Below are positions 16,453 to 23,357 of a stretch of DNA of 27,690 nucleotides, in pieces (positions within the stretch are counted from its first letter, which is position 1; every line of letters starts with the position of its first letter). Source of the stretch: RGIG7450 sp045577655. GTDB taxonomy: Bacteria > Bacillota > Clostridia > RUG12999. A program made the translations under genes and the position numbers. The notes below the pieces were generated by a model, which saw only the letters and a program-made list of their open reading frames with translations, was not told the DNA's origin and ran no database searches. The stretch covers positions 1 through 27,690 of the forward strand of contig JAZNIU010000050.1 of assembly GCA_045577655.1 (NCBI GenBank), written 5' to 3'.

Positions 16453-17010
16453 ATGAGATGCGAAAAATGTGACAACCAGCTTCACTACGGTGCAAAATAT
16501 TGTACTTCTTGCGGCGAAAAGACGGTTGACGGAGCATACGCCGAGGATTATAAAAAAACAATCTGGGCAAAGCTTGATAAGGCGTATAATATATATAGCA
16601 TGGTGACTCTTAAAAAATTCACCGGTCATATTATTTTCAAAATATTGCTTCTTGTTTTAATCGGACTTTTTGTTCTGAACGAGCTTTATGGGGATATGGC
16701 AAACATTCGCCTTTTAAACAGTGACAATTATACCATTACATACGCCGAGAAAGAAGATGTTTATCTGCTTGAAACAAGCGAGGATAAGGTCGATTTACAG
16801 CTTTATGTGCCCATAACGGCAGAAAAAATAGCTTTTTCCGGATATAAACAGGGGAATGTCAGCACAGATGAGTTTTCGGTGGAAGAATATAAAAAGACGG
16901 GATATACTGTGGTGAAAGATGAGTTTGACTATGTAATTGCAACTACAAGCCGCGGCGACAGAGAAATTGACAGTATCAGACTTATTGTGGAAGCGGAGGT
17001 AGCAGAATGA
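16453..17010 (+). CDS. Zinc-ribbon single-pass membrane protein, function unknown
   Basis: I do not recognise a named family. The 185-residue protein begins with a zinc ribbon, C3-x2-C6 and C17-x2-C20 (CEKC and CTSC). A basic linker and a single hydrophobic segment (about 58-77) follow, then a C-terminal domain of about 105 residues predicted outside the membrane. The zinc ribbon would be cytoplasmic by the positive-inside rule. The general layout recalls TcaA-type zinc-ribbon membrane proteins, but I see no sequence basis for equating them. It follows the COG2509 gene by three bases with GGGAGA before the ATG and overlaps the next zinc-ribbon gene by four bases. Confidence 0.8.
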   Translation: MRCEKCDNQLHYGAKYCTSCGEKTVDGAYAEDYKKTIWAKLDKAYNIYSMVTLKKFTGHIIFKILLLVLIGLFVLNELYGDMANIRLLNSDNYTITYAEKEDVYLLETSEDKVDLQLYVPITAEKIAFSGYKQGNVSTDEFSVEEYKKTGYTVVKDEFDYVIATTSRGDREIDSIRLIVEAEVAE

Positions 17011-17849
17011 ACAGTGTAACCGTTAAAGAAACCGTTTATTGCAGCTATTGCGGAAGCGCAAATAAAAAATCTGCCGTAAAATGCGAGCAGTGTGAAAAAG
17101 TTATTGCCGGCAAATATCGGCCCTTTTACGATTTTCTGAAAAATCACATTAAAGATGACCTTAAAGACCAGCTTACAGAATCGGTTTTTTCTTATATTAA
17201 AAACTTTCTTTTGTCTCAAAGCTATGGCGTTATACTTTCGGTTTTTATAGTTGCGGGCGGCGTGTCTGTAGCATACGGAGCAACACCATACATTGAAAAG
17301 ATTCCCGAGGTTGTGGTGACAAAGCCGGTTGTGGAGGAAGAACCAAGAACAATAGAGCCGTTTACCGACGACGACTGGCAATACGGGGTAATGCACATTT
17401 CCTCCTGCTATGACAGCTTTGCAGACGATGTAAGGACAAGCGAAAGATATTGGGATCCCGGAAACTATTATGACAGTGCAGATGAGCTGTACGCCGAAAA
17501 CAATATTCCCGGCTACAGTTATTCAGGAACTCATGAAATGCTGTCAAATCCAATATCCATTTCCGGCTGGGATGACAGACATGACCGTGTTGTGGCAAGA
17601 TATGCAGACAAGGCGTCGCTAAAAACGGGCGGCGGATTTGCAAGTCCTCTTGCACAGACCCTTCATAATGAAAATTACACAGTTTGCGAATTTAATTATG
17701 TTTTGCGCAGCGGCAGCGGCGATTACGATTATGAAACGGATACGGGCGGCATAATAGAAGAAGAGCTTGTTTACAGAATGGTTCTTGTTAAATATGATGA
17801 TAATTGGTATCTTGCAGAGGACACCCTCCTTTCAAGATATGGAATTTAA
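17007..17849 (+). CDS. Second zinc-ribbon single-pass membrane protein, function unknown
   Basis: The 280-residue protein has the same plan as its upstream neighbour but a different C-terminal domain. A zinc ribbon C12-x2-C15 and C26-x2-C29 is followed by a helical stretch (about 38-70), one membrane segment (about 73-92) and a 190-residue acidic, Tyr/Asp-rich outer domain with DDDWQYGVMHISSCY near 115-129. The outer domain ends in a YRMVLVKYDDNWYLAEDTLL strand pattern resembling SnoaL/DUF4878-like folds, which is a weak inference. The ATG overlaps the previous stop (ATGA), so the two products are probably made in fixed ratio and may act together. Confidence 0.8.
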   Translation: MNSVTVKETVYCSYCGSANKKSAVKCEQCEKVIAGKYRPFYDFLKNHIKDDLKDQLTESVFSYIKNFLLSQSYGVILSVFIVAGGVSVAYGATPYIEKIPEVVVTKPVVEEEPRTIEPFTDDDWQYGVMHISSCYDSFADDVRTSERYWDPGNYYDSADELYAENNIPGYSYSGTHEMLSNPISISGWDDRHDRVVARYADKASLKTGGGFASPLAQTLHNENYTVCEFNYVLRSGSGDYDYETDTGGIIEEELVYRMVLVKYDDNWYLAEDTLLSRYGI

Positions 17850-17870
17850 TTTTTGGAGGAAACTATAACT

Positions 17871-19229
17871 TTGAGTAAATTTGAAAACGATTTGTCACAG
17901 GGAAATGTTGCAAAACAGATGATACGCTTTTCCCTGCCATTTTTGATATCCAATCTTATACAGTCCCTTTACAACGTTGTTGATATGATTGTTGTGGGGC
18001 AGTTTGCCGGCACAGCAAGTATGTCGGGTGTTAATATAGGCAGCCAGATAACCTTTATACTGACCAATGCGGTGCTGGGGCTGACGGTTGGTGCAACTGT
18101 TTTGATTGCGCAGTATCTTGGTGCAAAAGACAAACAGTCGATAAAAGAAACAATAGGGACGCTGTTTACCACACTTCTTTTGGCGTCGGTGGTTTTAACA
18201 ATAGTTATGGTGGTTGTCAGAAGACCACTGCTTAACCTGATAAAAACTCCTGCCGAATCCTATTCGGAAGCGGAAAATTATTTTTATGTTACCTCGTTTG
18301 GCACAATATTCATATTTGGATACAATGCCTTAAGTGCTATAATGCGCGGAATGGGGGACAGCAAAAATCCGCTTATTTTTGTCACCGTTTCCTGTGTGTG
18401 CAATATAATGTTAGATATTGTGCTTGTGGCAGGATTTAATATGGGCGCAACAGGTGCTGCGGTTGCAACGGTGGTTTCCCAGGCAATCAGCATGATTTTG
18501 TGTATAATATATTTAAAAAAGAATAAATTTATTTTTGATTTTAAATTAAGCTCTTTCGGTTTCCACAGAGAAAGACTTAAAATGCTCCTTAAAATAGGAG
18601 TGCCCACAATGATACAAAATGTTGCAACGGGCTGTTCCTTTCTGTTTTTAACAACTCTTGTAAATCTTATAGGATATACAGCGTCGGCAGCGGTGGGAGC
18701 TGTGGGCAAAATAAACGGTTTTGCAATTCTGCCTGCCGTTGCGATGAGCTCTTCCGTTTCCGCTATGAGCGCGCAGAACATTGGTGCAAACAAAGAAAAA
18801 AGAGCCGTTGAAACAATGAAAATAGGCATTTACATTTCAATGGCAATAAGTCTTGTTATTTTTGTGTTTTTGTTCCTCTTTCCCGAAGTTTGTATGAGAG
18901 TTTTCGGGAACGATGCGGAAATGATAGAAAACGGTGTATTGTATATCAAAACATTTACGCTTGACTATCTTATTGTTCCGGTGCTTTTCTGTCTTAACGG
19001 ACTTTTCATCGGTTCGGGGCACACCACATTCTCGCTTATAAACAGCATACTTTCTTCGCTGCTTATAAGAATTCCGGCGTCCTACCTTTTCGGTATGGTG
19101 CTTGATATGGGGCTTCCCGGTGTGGGACTTGGCGCCCCGGCAGCAAGCGGAGCCGCACTTATCCTCGCGCTAATCTTTTACAAAAGCGGAAAGTGGAAAA
19201 AACGAACAATCATCAAAGAACCAAGCTAA
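17871..19229 (+). CDS. MATE-family multidrug/toxin efflux transporter
   Basis: A 452-residue integral membrane protein with the twelve-segment MATE plan. The N-terminal FENDLSQGNVAKQM leads into the family-typical FSLPFLISNLIQSLYNVVDM. The two halves show the MATE internal repeat, with PTMIQNVATG beginning the second. MATE proteins export organic cations or drugs using a Na+ or H+ gradient; the substrate here is unknown. The start is TTG at 17871, with GGAGGA ten bases before it; a TTG at 17853 overlaps that ribosome binding site. The gene follows the zinc-ribbon pair by about 20 bases. Confidence 0.92.
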   Translation: MSKFENDLSQGNVAKQMIRFSLPFLISNLIQSLYNVVDMIVVGQFAGTASMSGVNIGSQITFILTNAVLGLTVGATVLIAQYLGAKDKQSIKETIGTLFTTLLLASVVLTIVMVVVRRPLLNLIKTPAESYSEAENYFYVTSFGTIFIFGYNALSAIMRGMGDSKNPLIFVTVSCVCNIMLDIVLVAGFNMGATGAAVATVVSQAISMILCIIYLKKNKFIFDFKLSSFGFHRERLKMLLKIGVPTMIQNVATGCSFLFLTTLVNLIGYTASAAVGAVGKINGFAILPAVAMSSSVSAMSAQNIGANKEKRAVETMKIGIYISMAISLVIFVFLFLFPEVCMRVFGNDAEMIENGVLYIKTFTLDYLIVPVLFCLNGLFIGSGHTTFSLINSILSSLLIRIPASYLFGMVLDMGLPGVGLGAPAASGAALILALIFYKSGKWKKRTIIKEPS

Positions 19230-19236
19230 TAAAAAA

Positions 19237-19261
19237 TCCCCCGGACAAAATGTCCGGGGGA
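19237..19261. terminator. Strong hairpin terminator between convergent MATE and rpsR genes
   Basis: TCCCCCGGACA (19237-19247), loop AAA and TGTCCGGGGGA (19251-19261) form a perfect 11-bp GC-rich stem. On the minus strand six T follow the stem, so it clearly ends the rpsF-ssb-rpsR operon. On the plus strand AATAAAATTTTAAG follows, a weaker tract, so bidirectional use is plausible. Confidence 0.88.
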
Positions 19262-19275
19262 ATAAAATTTTAAGA

Positions 19276-19524
19276 TTAGTCAGCTGAGAAGGGCAGGAGT
19301 GCGATCATTCTTGCTCTTTTAATAGCTGTAGTAACCTGGCGCTGATGTTTTGCACAGCAACCGTTTATTCTTCTGGGAAGAATTTTACCTCTTTCAGAAA
19401 CATATTTTCTGAGTTTGGCAACATCTTTATAGTCGATGGATTCAACTTTGTCCGCACAGAAAGCACAAACTTTTTTCTTCATGCGTCTTGCATGCGGCTT
19501 ATCCATTTTTTCTCTTTCGGCCAT
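19276..19524 (-). CDS. rpsR: 30S ribosomal protein bS18
   Basis: The 82-residue S18 binds S6 on the platform of the 30S subunit. Typical sequence includes DYKDVAKLRKYVSERGKILPRR in the centre and a KRARMIALLPF ending. It is a cysteine-containing (C+, zinc-type) form, with C20-x2-C23 and a second site at C56/C57 and H60. Many Firmicutes carry C- versions used under zinc limitation. AAGGAGG precedes the ATG. It is the last gene of the rpsF-ssb-rpsR operon, ending just before the strong terminator. Confidence 0.97.
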   Translation of the reverse strand: MAEREKMDKPHARRMKKKVCAFCADKVESIDYKDVAKLRKYVSERGKILPRRINGCCAKHQRQVTTAIKRARMIALLPFSAD

Positions 19525-19557
19525 AATACAAACCTCCTTATGATATTAAGTCAAAAA

Positions 19558-19992
19558 TTAAAATGGCAGCTGGTCGTCATCTACCACGGCAGAAAAGCCT
19601 GACGGAGCAGACGAAGTTTCCTGGTTTGCAGGAGCAAACGTGTCGTTTCCTGCAGCTGCGCCATTGTCACGCTTGGGTTCAGCGAAATGCACCTCGTCCG
19701 CAACAACGTCGGTAGCATATCTTTTCTGACCTGTCTGAGCATCGTCCCAGCTTCTTGTCTGAATTCTTCCGCAAACAGCAACAAGCTGTCCTTTACGGAA
19801 ATAGCGGGAAACAAACTCAGCTCTTGTTCCAAAAGTAACAATGTTGATAAAGTCGGTCTGCCTTTCTTCTCCCTGACGGACAAAATCCCTGTCAACAGCG
19901 AGAGAAAAATTGCAGACGTAGGCGCCGGATGGAGTCGCTTTAAATTCGGGGTCACGGGTCAGGCGACCCATTAAGATAACCTTATTAAGCAT
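19558..19992 (-). CDS. ssb: Single-stranded DNA-binding protein
   Basis: SSB coats single-stranded DNA in replication and repair. The 144-residue protein has the N-terminal OB fold (MLNKVILMGRLTRDPE start, then the DFINIVTFG and GQLVAVCGRIQTRSW blocks) and a flexible Gln/Ala/Ser-rich linker. It ends in the acidic tip DDDQLPF, the conserved docking tail for SSB-interacting proteins. GGAGGAG precedes the ATG. Its place between rpsF and rpsR is the standard Firmicute arrangement, so its level follows ribosomal protein expression. Confidence 0.97.
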   Translation of the reverse strand: MLNKVILMGRLTRDPEFKATPSGAYVCNFSLAVDRDFVRQGEERQTDFINIVTFGTRAEFVSRYFRKGQLVAVCGRIQTRSWDDAQTGQKRYATDVVADEVHFAEPKRDNGAAAGNDTFAPANQETSSAPSGFSAVVDDDQLPF

Positions 19993-20008
19993 GGGTTTCT
20001 CCTCCTGA

Positions 20009-20302
20009 TTATTCTTTTACAATTACGATTGAACGAAGAACGCCGTCTGTAATTCTGTATACTCTCTCAAGTTCACGCGGGAAATCGGGTGCGCTTGTAA
20101 AGTTTACAAGAACATAGTAGCCTTCTGTTTTATCATTGATCTCGTAAGCAAGTCTTTTTTTGCCCCAAACATCAACGCTGTCGATTGTAGCGTTTTTTTC
20201 GATCAATGACTTAAACTTTGCAACAAGACCTTCGATAGCCTCATCGCCGATGGAAGCATCGAGAACAAAAATTGTCTCATAAGCTCTTTTGATTTCAGTC
20301 AT
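20009..20302 (-). CDS. rpsF: 30S ribosomal protein bS6
   Basis: The 97-residue S6 pairs with S18 on the 30S platform. Family features are the YETIFVLDASIGDEAI start, the WGKKRLAYEINDKTEGYYVLVNF central block and the VYRITDGVLRSIVIVKE ending. GAGGAGGTGA precedes the ATG. It is the first gene of the leftward rpsF-ssb-rpsR operon, transcribed from a consensus SigA promoter at 20394-20366. Confidence 0.97.
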   Translation of the reverse strand: MTEIKRAYETIFVLDASIGDEAIEGLVAKFKSLIEKNATIDSVDVWGKKRLAYEINDKTEGYYVLVNFTSAPDFPRELERVYRITDGVLRSIVIVKE

Positions 20303-20327
20303 TTTTTCACCTCCTCATGGACTCTGA

Positions 20328-20345
20328 CCATAGCTATTGCTATAG
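20328..20345 (-). other. Hairpin in the rpsF mRNA leader
   Basis: On the minus strand CTATAGC (20345-20339), loop AATA and GCTATGG (20334-20328) can form a 7-bp stem with one G-U pair, inside a leader of about 57 bases. Ribosomal protein leaders for S6:S18 are known in bacteria, but the CCG bulge expected of that motif is not visible. The hairpin is recorded as a structure only. Confidence 0.4.
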
Positions 20346-20365
20346 TAAGGAATATTAGCCTAATC

Positions 20366-20394
20366 ATTATATCGCAAACACAGGGGCTTGTCAA
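20366..20394 (-). promoter_or_regulatory. Consensus SigA promoter of the rpsF-ssb-rpsR operon
   Basis: On the minus strand a perfect TTGACA (20394-20389) and perfect TATAAT (20371-20366) are 17 bases apart. Transcription would begin near 20359. This is among the strongest predicted promoters in the window, as expected for ribosomal protein genes. Confidence 0.92.
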
Positions 20395-20436
20395 GTGTTT
20401 TTTAAAGGGAAAATGCAAAAATGTGGAAAATATATC

Positions 20437-20465
20437 TTGCATATTTACATAATATATGGTAGAAT
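20437..20465 (+). promoter_or_regulatory. SigA promoter for the DUF5685-led operon
   Basis: TTGCAT (20437-20442) and TAGAAT (20460-20465) with a 17-base spacer. Transcription would start near 20472, about 15 bases before the ATG. A single TGTGGAAAA (20422-20430) lies just upstream of the -35. Confidence 0.75.
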
Positions 20466-20486
20466 ATATCCCGAAAGGAAAAAACT

Positions 20487-21299
20487 ATGTTTGGATATGT
20501 AAATGTTTGCGCGGACGAGCTTAAAGTTCGTGAATTTAAGATGTTTAAAGCCTACTATTGCGGTCTCTGCAAAAGACAGGGGAAACTGTGCGGAGCTGCA
20601 AGCAGACTTCTTTTAAGCTATGATTTCACAGTGCTTGCCCTGCTGCTTGATGCAACCGGGGATAAATCTCCCGAAATCCGCGCTGGCAGATGTGCGCTTC
20701 ATCCCTTTAAAAAAAGGCCCGTGGTGAAAAAGAGCTCTGCGCTTGACTATTGCGCTTATATGAGCACTGCTCTTGCGATTTATAAAGCGATGGACGATTT
20801 AAAGGACGAGGGCGTGGGAATAAAAAGTGCGCCGGTTCTCTTAAAACCGCTGCTTAAAAAGATAAAAAAGAAATATCCGGACAAGCTTTCTAAAATTGAA
20901 AAGTGCCTTGAAAGAATTTCCGATGCCGAAAAGAAAAATGAGAAAAACATTGACATTCCCGCCGGAGAGTTTGGAAATATAATGGCAGAGCTTTTTGCCT
21001 TTGATGAAAAGCAGGAGAGAGTTTTGCGGGAACTTGGATATAATATCGGCAGATGGATATATGTGGTTGATGCTATAGACGATTATGAAAAAGATGTGGA
21101 AAAGGGAAGATACTCGCCTTTTTCAAATGACCGGGAGATAAAAGAGAGCGAGGACGCCCTGTGGTACAACCTTTCTGCAGCGGCTGCCGCGTATGAACTT
21201 CTGGAAATTAAAAGAAACAAAGGGGTACTTGACAACATAATATATATTGGACTTAAAAAAGCGACAGAGAAAGTCCTGGAAAAGAGGAAAAATGGATAG
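20487..21299 (+). CDS. DUF5685 family protein, function unknown
   Basis: The MFGYVNVCADELKVREF start followed by YYCGLCKR is the pattern I associate with clostridial DUF5685 proteins, which have no assigned function. The 270-residue protein looks all-helical and mostly soluble. It contains C25-x2-C28, a second Cys/His pair (C69, H72), and two acidic motifs. DDLKD (103-107) sits at the end of a hydrophobic helix. DAIDDYEKDVEKGRY (195-209) includes D195, D198, D199 and D203. The pair resembles the two Asp-rich metal/diphosphate motifs of class I isoprenoid synthases such as squalene/phytoene synthase; this is my inference. It overlaps the J-like gene by eight bases. Ribosome binding site GAAAGGA. 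Confidence 0.75.
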   Translation: MFGYVNVCADELKVREFKMFKAYYCGLCKRQGKLCGAASRLLLSYDFTVLALLLDATGDKSPEIRAGRCALHPFKKRPVVKKSSALDYCAYMSTALAIYKAMDDLKDEGVGIKSAPVLLKPLLKKIKKKYPDKLSKIEKCLERISDAEKKNEKNIDIPAGEFGNIMAELFAFDEKQERVLRELGYNIGRWIYVVDAIDDYEKDVEKGRYSPFSNDREIKESEDALWYNLSAAAAAYELLEIKRNKGVLDNIIYIGLKKATEKVLEKRKNG

Positions 21300-21888
21300 T
21301 TACAGTGTTCTTGGTATAAACAGAAATGCAAGCCGCGCAGATGTTGATGCGGCCTACCGCAGTCTGATGGAAAAATACAGCGAAGAAAAATATCAGTCGG
21401 GACCGCTTGCCGACCTGGCACAGAAAAAACGCGAAGAAATTAAGCTTGCGTATGATGCGGTTATAAAAGAGCTTGCGGCAAAGGACAAAGCGGCTGCAGA
21501 AAATGCAAAAACATATTCGGGTTCTACCGACCCTGAATTTGAAAAAGTGAGAAGCTATATAAACGCAGGCAATTTTGCAGAAGCAGAAAGACTGCTTCTT
21601 GAAACAAAAAACCACAACGCCGAATGGTATTATCTCATGGGTTGCGTGGACCTTCGCCGCGGAAACTACAACGGCGCTTATGCAAATTTTAAAACGGCAA
21701 CCAACAAAGACCCTATGAACATGGAATATAAAAATGCTTTTTTAAGCATGCAAAACAGTGCGGGAGCATACAGAAATATGCCTATGGGAGATATGTCCCA
21801 GCCGGATATGTGCAACTGTTGTTCAAACCTTATCTGTGCAGACTGTCTTTGTGAATGTATGGGCGGCGACCTTGTTCCCTGCTGTTAA
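21292..21888 (+). CDS. J-domain-like protein with repeat region and cysteine-rich tail
   Basis: The 198-residue protein begins with a J-like helical domain (MDSYSVLGINRNASRADVDA). The HPD tripeptide needed to stimulate Hsp70 ATPase is missing, with KYSEEKY in its place (about 29-34). A short TPR-like region follows (about 82-150, with AGNFAEAERLL and RGNYNGAYANF). The end is a compact tail with nine cysteines at 174, 176, 177, 182, 185, 187, 189, 197 and 198, suggesting metal or Fe-S binding. The ATG at 21292 has AGAGGA upstream and overlaps the DUF5685 stop; an upstream in-frame start is less likely. Coupling to DUF5685 suggests a shared job. Confidence 0.8.
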   Translation: MDSYSVLGINRNASRADVDAAYRSLMEKYSEEKYQSGPLADLAQKKREEIKLAYDAVIKELAAKDKAAAENAKTYSGSTDPEFEKVRSYINAGNFAEAERLLLETKNHNAEWYYLMGCVDLRRGNYNGAYANFKTATNKDPMNMEYKNAFLSMQNSAGAYRNMPMGDMSQPDMCNCCSNLICADCLCECMGGDLVPCC

Positions 21889-21915
21889 AACAAAAAAGAA
21901 AGTGCGGTGAAAATT

Positions 21916-23040
21916 ATGAAACCGGAGTTTAACAAAAAATATACAACAATTGCGATATATGCTTTTCTGGTTGTTGCGGCAGTTGTTGTCTTCTGGGCAA
22001 TGGTCAGCCATATAGGAACAATATGGGGAGTTATAGTTAAAATATCCAAGGTGCTTGTTCCTTTCCTCAACGGGTTTATAATTGCATATTTGATAAATCC
22101 CGTGATGAAAATATGCGAAAAGTGGTTTTCCCGCATTATTAAAAAGAAAGACCGTCCAAAACTCAAACGGATTTTGGCAATCATCTCGTCCTATATAATA
22201 ATTCTTGGCGTTATAACACTATTTTTCATACTTATAGTGCCGCAAATAGGCAAAAGCATTGCCCAGTTTGCGCTTCAGGTGCAGGAATGGGCGCCGAAAG
22301 CGTATGCAACCATTGAAAATTTCATAAACAACACAGATTATGAAAGATATATTGCCGAAAACCTTGAAAAGCTTGTAAAAAGTGTCGGCAACCTTGCACT
22401 CAGCTATTCGGGCGACTCACTTGCAGCAGTTTATTTTGGTGTTAAAAACGTTGCACTTGCAATAATCAACCTGGTTCTCGGATTTATCATTTCCATTTAC
22501 ATGCTTTACGACAAAGAGAAATTCATCCGTCAGGGCAAGCTTCTGACAAAAGCATTTTTCAAAGAAGAAAGAGCCCACAGAATTATTGACGTTTCGGGCG
22601 AGGCGCACAAGATTTTCTCAGGGTTTATCGGAGCGAAAATTATTGACTCTTTAATAGTCGGAATAATCTGTATGATAGGCATGTGGATACTTCGTCTGCC
22701 TTTTGCGGAGCTAATAGGCTTTATTGTGGGTGTTTCAAACCTCATACCCTATTTTGGTTCGTGGATTGGCGGAGCAATATCGGCGCTTATGATTATGGTT
22801 GTAAGTCCTGTTCAGGCGCTTTGGTTTATAGTTCTTGTTCTTGTGCTCCAGCAGATAGACAACAGCATCATATCGCCCAAAATTCTTGGTGATTCAACAG
22901 GAATTTCACCTTTCTGGACAATGTTTGCCATTATTGCAGGCGGCGGATTTTTCGGAATAGTCGGCATGCTCATCGGCGTTCCTCTGTTTGCGCTTATCTA
23001 TTCGCTTTTTTCTGCTTATGTCAAAAGAAAAGCAAATTAG
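21916..23040 (+). CDS. AI-2E family (UPF0118) membrane permease
   Basis: The 374-residue integral membrane protein has the UPF0118/PF01594 layout. Two N-terminal segments are followed by a loop, more helices with the FIGAKIIDSLIVGIICMI and FIVGVSNLIPYFGSWIGG blocks, and a C-terminal SPKILGDSTGISPFW motif. Members include AI-2 exporter TqsA and Na+/H+ antiporters, so the substrate is open. The ATG at 21916 is preferred because GGTGA lies five bases before it. A GTG at 21907 would add three residues with a weaker ribosome binding site. No terminator is visible after the stop; the pheST promoter begins four bases later. Confidence 0.9.
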   Translation: MKPEFNKKYTTIAIYAFLVVAAVVVFWAMVSHIGTIWGVIVKISKVLVPFLNGFIIAYLINPVMKICEKWFSRIIKKKDRPKLKRILAIISSYIIILGVITLFFILIVPQIGKSIAQFALQVQEWAPKAYATIENFINNTDYERYIAENLEKLVKSVGNLALSYSGDSLAAVYFGVKNVALAIINLVLGFIISIYMLYDKEKFIRQGKLLTKAFFKEERAHRIIDVSGEAHKIFSGFIGAKIIDSLIVGIICMIGMWILRLPFAELIGFIVGVSNLIPYFGSWIGGAISALMIMVVSPVQALWFIVLVLVLQQIDNSIISPKILGDSTGISPFWTMFAIIAGGGFFGIVGMLIGVPLFALIYSLFSAYVKRKAN

Positions 23041-23043
23041 TAC

Positions 23044-23072
23044 TTGCAAATAAAACAAAATGGTGTTATAAT
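23044..23072 (+). promoter_or_regulatory. SigA promoter of the T-box-pheST operon
   Basis: TTGCAA (23044-23049) and a perfect TATAAT (23067-23072) with a 17-base spacer. Transcription would start near 23079, directly upstream of T-box stem I. Confidence 0.88.
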
Positions 23073-23078
23073 GTATAA

Positions 23079-23330
23079 ATGTTAAAAGCGATGATTGAGA
23101 AAAGTACCCTGAAGGGCGCCTATAAGAGAGATGTCGTCATGGGCTGAAAGCGGCATTGGGAAAGTCGTCGGGGGAAGTTCGCTCAGGAGCTGCAGCTTTG
23201 AAAAGTTCAGTAGGGGTTGCCGGGTCAGAACCGTTACATTCTGCAAAAAGTGCCGAATTTTTCGGAATTTGGGTGGTACCGCGTAAGGAATTTGTGCCTT
23301 TCGTCCCATTGTTGGACGAAAGGCTTTTTT
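23079..23330 (+). ncRNA. T-box leader controlling pheST (Phe, specifier UUC)
   Basis: A transcription-attenuating T-box that binds uncharged tRNA-Phe. Stem I starts with GCGATGATTGAG (23088-23099) and the AGTA of the loop-E element; the AGAGAG and GCTGAAAG distal elements follow. On the returning strand GAAG is followed by TTC (23178-23180), the expected specifier position and a Phe codon. The T-box sequence TGGGTGGTACCGCG is at 23270-23283. Its TGGT bulge would pair with an ACCA tRNA end, matching discriminator A73 of tRNA-Phe. A terminator follows (23296-23330). This fills the 317-base gap between the AI-2E gene and pheS. I did not fold it computationally. Confidence 0.95.
23296..23330 (+). 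terminator. Regulated terminator of the Phe T-box
   Basis: GCCTTTCGTCC (23296-23306), a 7-base loop and GGACGAAAGGC (23314-23324) form a perfect 11-bp stem followed by six T (23325-23330). Its ribosome-independent alternative is the antiterminator containing the T-box sequence at 23270-23283. Confidence 0.93.
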
Positions 23331-23357
23331 ATTATTGCTTAAAAAGGAGAGATTGGC

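Noticed and set aside
20422..20430. A single TGTGGAAAA upstream of the DUF5685 promoter as a DnaA box
   Set aside because: One isolated near-match 9-mer in AT-rich DNA is expected by chance; no second copy lies nearby.
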